Shown here piece by piece: positions 23,035-25,819 of a stretch of DNA of 25,819 bases. The DNA comes from Collinsella sp. AF02-46-1 (GTDB lineage Bacteria; Actinomycetota; Coriobacteriia; Coriobacteriales; Coriobacteriaceae), in contig NZ_QSBV01000024.1 in assembly GCF_003465825.1 (NCBI RefSeq), positions 1-25,819 of the forward strand, given 5' to 3'. Numbering within the stretch: the stretch's first letter is position 1; every line of letters starts with the position of its first letter. Under the pieces are notes generated by a model. That model saw nothing but the letters and a program-made list of their open reading frames with translations, did not search any database and was not told the DNA's origin. The position numbers and the translations under genes were made by a program.

Positions 23035-23973
23035 ATGACTACCGATAAGCCGATCGATGTTGCGATTATCGGTGGCGGCCCCGCGGGCTATGCTGCCGCC
23101 ATTTATGCTGCGCGTGCCAACCTTACGACGACCGTGATTGAGCAGGGCATGTCGGGAGGGCAGATCGCCACAACCAATGAGGTCGAGAACTATCCGGGTT
23201 TCCCGCTCCTGAGTGGCGCCGAACTCGGCGAGCGTTTTCAGCAGCATGCAGAGGGCCTGGGAGCACAGGTTACATGGAGCATGGTTACGGGTATCGATTA
23301 CGATGCCGATGCAGCGTTGTTTACGGTGCATCACGATATGGGCGATACGCTGGCCTCGAGCGTTATCGCTTGCATGGGTGCCACGCCGCGTCCGGCAGGT
23401 TTCGCAGGCGAGGATACGTATCGCGGTCGTGGCGTTTCATATTGCGCAACATGTGACGGCATGTTTTTCCGCGGCAAGCAGGTTTTTGTAATCGGTGGTG
23501 GCAATTCGGCATGCGAAGAGGCGCTGTTCCTGTCCGACATTGCCAGCAGTGTGACCATCGTGCTGCGCCGCGACCAGTTCCGTGCGCCGGATGGTGTTGT
23601 TCAGAAAGTACTCGCAAAGGACAATATTACAGTTAGGTACCAAACTAGTATTGTGGAGCTATCGGGCGAAGCCATGCCAACGACGATTACCTTTAAGGAC
23701 AATGCATCTGGGGAAACTCATGCCGAGTCATTTGAGCCCGGCTCGTTTGGCATCTTTGTCTTTACGGGGACGCAGCCACATACCGAGCTTGTTGAGCATC
23801 TAGTCGATCTGGCGCCTGATGGCGGCATTCTGACTGATGAATCCATGGCGACCCGCACGCCAGGTCTATTTGCCGCTGGCGATATCCGTTCCAAACGTTT
23901 ACGCCAGGTTGTGACCGCTGTTTCGGACGGAGCCATAGCGGCAACGAGCGCATACGCGTTTCTCCGTGGATAA
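23035..23973 (+). CDS. trxB: Thioredoxin-disulfide reductase
   Basis: A 312-residue low-molecular-weight thioredoxin reductase that passes electrons from NADPH through FAD to thioredoxin. The FAD-binding GGGPAG is at 13-18 and the redox-active CATC at 137-140 (YCATCDG). The NADPH domain contains VFVIGGGNSACEEAL, and the C-terminal FAD block is GLFAAGDIRSKRLRQVVTAVSDGAIAA. The length and domain order are standard. AAAGGA (23023-23028) lies 6 nt before ATG 23035, so the upstream in-frame ATG at 22960 is not used. No thioredoxin gene is adjacent. A strong hairpin follows the stop. Confidence 0.96.
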   Translation: MTTDKPIDVAIIGGGPAGYAAAIYAARANLTTTVIEQGMSGGQIATTNEVENYPGFPLLSGAELGERFQQHAEGLGAQVTWSMVTGIDYDADAALFTVHHDMGDTLASSVIACMGATPRPAGFAGEDTYRGRGVSYCATCDGMFFRGKQVFVIGGGNSACEEALFLSDIASSVTIVLRRDQFRAPDGVVQKVLAKDNITVRYQTSIVELSGEAMPTTITFKDNASGETHAESFEPGSFGIFVFTGTQPHTELVEHLVDLAPDGGILTDESMATRTPGLFAAGDIRSKRLRQVVTAVSDGAIAATSAYAFLRG

Positions 23974-24015
23974 GTACGATAATATATCTTATGTAAGGTT
24001 GCTATCTTTAAACAT

Positions 24016-24060
24016 AGTGGTTGGACAGTGCATCAATGTGCCGTCCAACCACTTTTACTT
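24016..24060 (+). terminator. Rho-independent terminator of trxB
   Basis: AGTGGTTGGAC (24016-24026) pairs perfectly with GTCCAACCACT (24043-24053) over a 16-nt loop and is followed by TTTACTTT. It lies 42 nt past the trxB stop. Confidence 0.88.
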
Positions 24061-24082
24061 TGCGGCTATGTAGTATGCAAAA

Positions 24083-24107
24083 CTATATAACCTAGAATAC
24101 AATATAG
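24083..24107 (+). promoter_or_regulatory. Possible promoter/operator of the DUF1836 gene
   Basis: TACAAT (24098-24103) could be a -10, with no good -35. CTATAT (24083-24088) and ATATAG (24102-24107) form an inverted repeat with a 13-nt spacer that overlaps it. This could be an autoregulatory site, but the AT-rich context makes chance matches likely. Confidence 0.35.
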
Positions 24108-24127
24108 AAAACGAACGGGGGCCTCTT

Positions 24128-24739
24128 ATGAACCATGCTAAACATGTTATCCCGATGTCCGATACGTCGGTCAGCATTAAGCCTGAGGATATTCAGCCGA
24201 CGGTTCTGCCGGATGCATTTATTCAGTCCGATATGGTGGGTAAACTCAACGCGTTGAGCCTGCCACGCTATGACCAGCTGCCCAACGTAACGCTCTATCG
24301 CGATCAGGTTATTGAATATGTTGCGCTGTGGATGGAGCCGCTTTCGATTTGCGTAGAGCAACCCGTTATCACGCCATCGATGATCAATAACTACGTAAAG
24401 GTCGGCCTCGTTCCTGCTCCGGTTAAAAAGCAGTATGGCCGTGAGCAGATTGCGCGTCTCATCGCCATTTGTATCTTTAAGCAGGTGCTGCCCATCGCTG
24501 CGGTTCAGGCGCTCTTTAATATTCAGCGCTTGAGCTACGACGCTCCGACGGCTTTCGATTATGTTGTCGATCAGCTCGAGGCATCGATTCGTGCGGCGTT
24601 TTCTGTTGAGCAGACTCCCGTGCCCGATACCGCACATCAGGTTACGCGCGAATCGTTGCTCGTGCGCAGTGCGGTATCGTCCTTCGTTTCGAAGGCGTAT
24701 CTGATGAGCTATCTCAAGTTCAATGGGTTTAATAGCTAA
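24128..24739 (+). CDS. DUF1836 domain protein, MerR-like helix-turn-helix candidate regulator
   Basis: A 203-residue protein. Its central part (~60-165) matches the DUF1836 pattern seen in Bacillota and Coriobacteriia: ITPSMINNYVKVGLVPAPVKKQYGREQIARLIAICIFK, a winged-helix segment like the MerR DNA-binding domain, followed by a helical effector-like region. No ligand-binding cysteines or transmembrane segment are visible. The ribosome site is weak (GGGGG at 24117-24121, 6 nt before ATG). It lies between the trxB terminator and a shared hairpin with convergent degV, so it is probably a single-gene unit. Its targets are unknown. Confidence 0.75.
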   Translation: MNHAKHVIPMSDTSVSIKPEDIQPTVLPDAFIQSDMVGKLNALSLPRYDQLPNVTLYRDQVIEYVALWMEPLSICVEQPVITPSMINNYVKVGLVPAPVKKQYGREQIARLIAICIFKQVLPIAAVQALFNIQRLSYDAPTAFDYVVDQLEASIRAAFSVEQTPVPDTAHQVTRESLLVRSAVSSFVSKAYLMSYLKFNGFNS

Positions 24740-24751
24740 CCGAGGTATAAG

Positions 24752-24792
24752 ATGGGCGGGATAAAGAGCCAATGGCTCCTTATCCCGCCCAT
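24752..24792. terminator. Bidirectional hairpin between DUF1836 gene and degV
   Basis: A 13-bp perfect stem (24752-24764 with 24780-24792) is followed by one A-C mismatch and GAGCC/GGCTC closing an AAT loop. It is 12 nt after the DUF1836 stop and 19 nt from the degV stop. T-runs are short on both sides, but position and stability fit a shared terminator. Confidence 0.8.
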
Positions 24793-24811
24793 ACGTTTGT
24801 CTAGTTGGATA

Positions 24812-25678
24812 TTATCGGCCCGACGCCACGCCCATACCGTAGCCGATAATGAGGCCGTGCATCTCGGCATAGTATGAATCTAGCCCGTTACAGGGCATGA
24901 TAATCGTCTTGGAGCCGGGCCAATGCTCCACAATGCGGCTGGCAAGTGCTTGGGCGCCCGCCTCATTCTCGACATGGTCGATAACGACCTCGCCGCCGGT
25001 AAAGCCTTCGGCCTCCATGGTGTCGACAATCTTGGTGAGCATCTTCTTTTCGCCGCGGGTGTGCCCAACGAGTTCAATTTTGCCCGCTTCGCTCGCCGTG
25101 CCCAAAATGCGGATATTGAGCTTGTTAGCAATAACGCCGGCCGCCTTAGGGATACGTCCGGCCTTCGCAAGGTTTTCGTAGTTGCACAAACTAAAGAGGA
25201 TCTTGCTGTTCTGCTCCAAGCTATCGAAGTAAGCGCAGGCGTCCTCAAAGGAGGCATCCGGGTTGCTCGTAAGATAGCGGTCGAACAGCAAGAAGATCAG
25301 ATCCATTTTGCCACCTGCGGCTCGCGAGTTAACCAAATGAATCTGACGGTTGGGCTCTTCGGCAAGCACCATGTCACGCGCGGTGGCCGCGGCATTGTAG
25401 CTTCCCGAGACGCCCTCGGAGATGGGCATGCAAATCGTCTTGTCAGCGAGCTTAAAGAGCTCAGCCCACTCCCCTACGCTTGGGCAGGCGCTCGATGATG
25501 CGCCGGCTTCCGATTGAATGGCAACATTAAGCTCGTGAACATCGAGCGAGAGGTCGTCAACGAATTCACGCTCCCCCACTCGGATCTTAAGGGGTGCAAA
25601 TGCAAAGGTGGTATGAGGTGCGGTTGGTTGCCAATCGCGAAGATTGCAGCTCGAATCGGAGATAAGTGCCCAGCTCAT
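24812..25678 (-). CDS. DegV family fatty-acid-binding protein
   Basis: A 288-residue two-domain DegV protein. In the family, and in FakB proteins, it binds one fatty acid and presents it to a kinase (FakA) for phosphorylation before phospholipid synthesis. Visible blocks are the N-terminal ALISDSSCNL, SSSACPS (61-67, in the place of the usual T-S-x-P-S), and ISEGVSGSYNAA (86-97). The hinge NSRAAGGKMDLI and the AGRIPKAAG segment follow. The start at 25678 follows AAAGGA with about 7-nt spacing. No fakA homologue is present in the window, so the lipid-uptake role is inferred. It is convergent with the DUF1836 gene and has its own promoter region. Confidence 0.88.
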   Translation of the reverse strand: MSWALISDSSCNLRDWQPTAPHTTFAFAPLKIRVGEREFVDDLSLDVHELNVAIQSEAGASSSACPSVGEWAELFKLADKTICMPISEGVSGSYNAAATARDMVLAEEPNRQIHLVNSRAAGGKMDLIFLLFDRYLTSNPDASFEDACAYFDSLEQNSKILFSLCNYENLAKAGRIPKAAGVIANKLNIRILGTASEAGKIELVGHTRGEKKMLTKIVDTMEAEGFTGGEVVIDHVENEAGAQALASRIVEHWPGSKTIIMPCNGLDSYYAEMHGLIIGYGMGVASGR

Positions 25679-25691
25679 TGAGGGTCCTTTC

Positions 25692-25713
25692 TAATTGTTC
25701 CCCAACAATTATA
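25692..25713 (-). promoter_or_regulatory. degV -10 element overlapped by a perfect palindrome
   Basis: On the minus strand a consensus TATAAT lies at 25713-25708. It overlaps TAATTGTT-CCCC-AACAATTA (25692-25711), a perfect 8-bp inverted repeat covering the expected start site. This is the usual geometry of a repressor operator. No strong -35 is seen. Confidence 0.6.
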
Positions 25714-25732
25714 GCCATCTTTTTGATTGATT

Positions 25733-25769
25733 GGATGGCTATCTAGTTTTGAATACTAGATAGCCATCC
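25733..25769. repeat. 15-bp perfect inverted repeat with a third matching arm upstream of degV
   Basis: GGATGGCTATCTAGT (25733-25747) and ACTAGATAGCCATCC (25755-25769) are exact reverse complements with a 7-nt loop. ATAGCCATC (25711-25719) repeats part of the right arm and could pair instead with the left arm (25734-25742). It may be a terminator of a gene beyond the window, an upstream operator, or a switching leader. Nothing else is recognised in 25770-25819. Confidence 0.6.
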
Positions 25770-25819
25770 TGATTTTATGGCCTTGATTATCGACTTTATC
25801 CGAACACCTCCCACATTCA

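Overview
The window looks like a chromosomal segment of a Coriobacteriia actinobacterium, most likely Collinsella or a close relative. This is inferred from three things: the gene order, the GC-rich third codon positions that leave long antisense open frames, and the mix of actinobacterial features (lexA next to a LysM gene and nrdR) with Bacillota-like ones (RNase Y with SpoVS, DUF1836, DegV). No rRNA, tRNA, CRISPR array, insertion sequence or prophage was seen.

Region 1 (1-9325, all +): rnj (RNase J), ftsK, rodZ-like, yajQ, rimO, pgsA and a CinA C-terminal/PncC amidohydrolase. Junctions are tight (1-nt gaps or overlaps up to short spacers), and a strong UUCG-loop hairpin ends the run. Region 2 (9326-11464): recA-recX, with a perfect LexA box inside the spacer of a good promoter and an upstream block of four 11-bp-phased repeats. 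Region 3 (11465-18332): rny (RNase Y), a GHKL-type ATPase of unknown role, spoVS, miaB, miaA and hflX. The rny-X-spoVS-miaB order matches Bacillus subtilis, but the middle gene there (ymdB) is replaced by an unrelated ATPase.

Region 4 (18317-21221): a divergent SOS locus. lexA and a DUF1624-type membrane acyltransferase run leftward with a 1-nt overlap. A membrane-anchored LysM protein (YneA/DivS/ChiZ-like candidate division inhibitor), nrdR and dut run rightward. Three LexA-box-like palindromes lie between them, one exactly inside the promoter spacer of the LysM gene. With recA-recX nearby, the core SOS sensor, repressor, modulator and a probable division checkpoint gene are within 11 kb, next to dNTP-pool genes.

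Region 5 (21222-21614) has no gene but holds three long hairpins. Two belong to one family: about 100 bp each, different but fully paired stems, a conserved A-C mismatch and an almost identical loop. Each sits 13-15 nt after the stop codon of a gene (dut on +, a glycosyltransferase on -) and has the same orientation relative to that gene. This is the strongest candidate for something undescribed. Region 6 (21615-25819): an MGDG-synthase-like glycosyltransferase (-), trxB (+), a DUF1836 regulator (+) and a DegV-family fatty-acid-binding protein (-) whose promoter is overlapped by a perfect palindrome.
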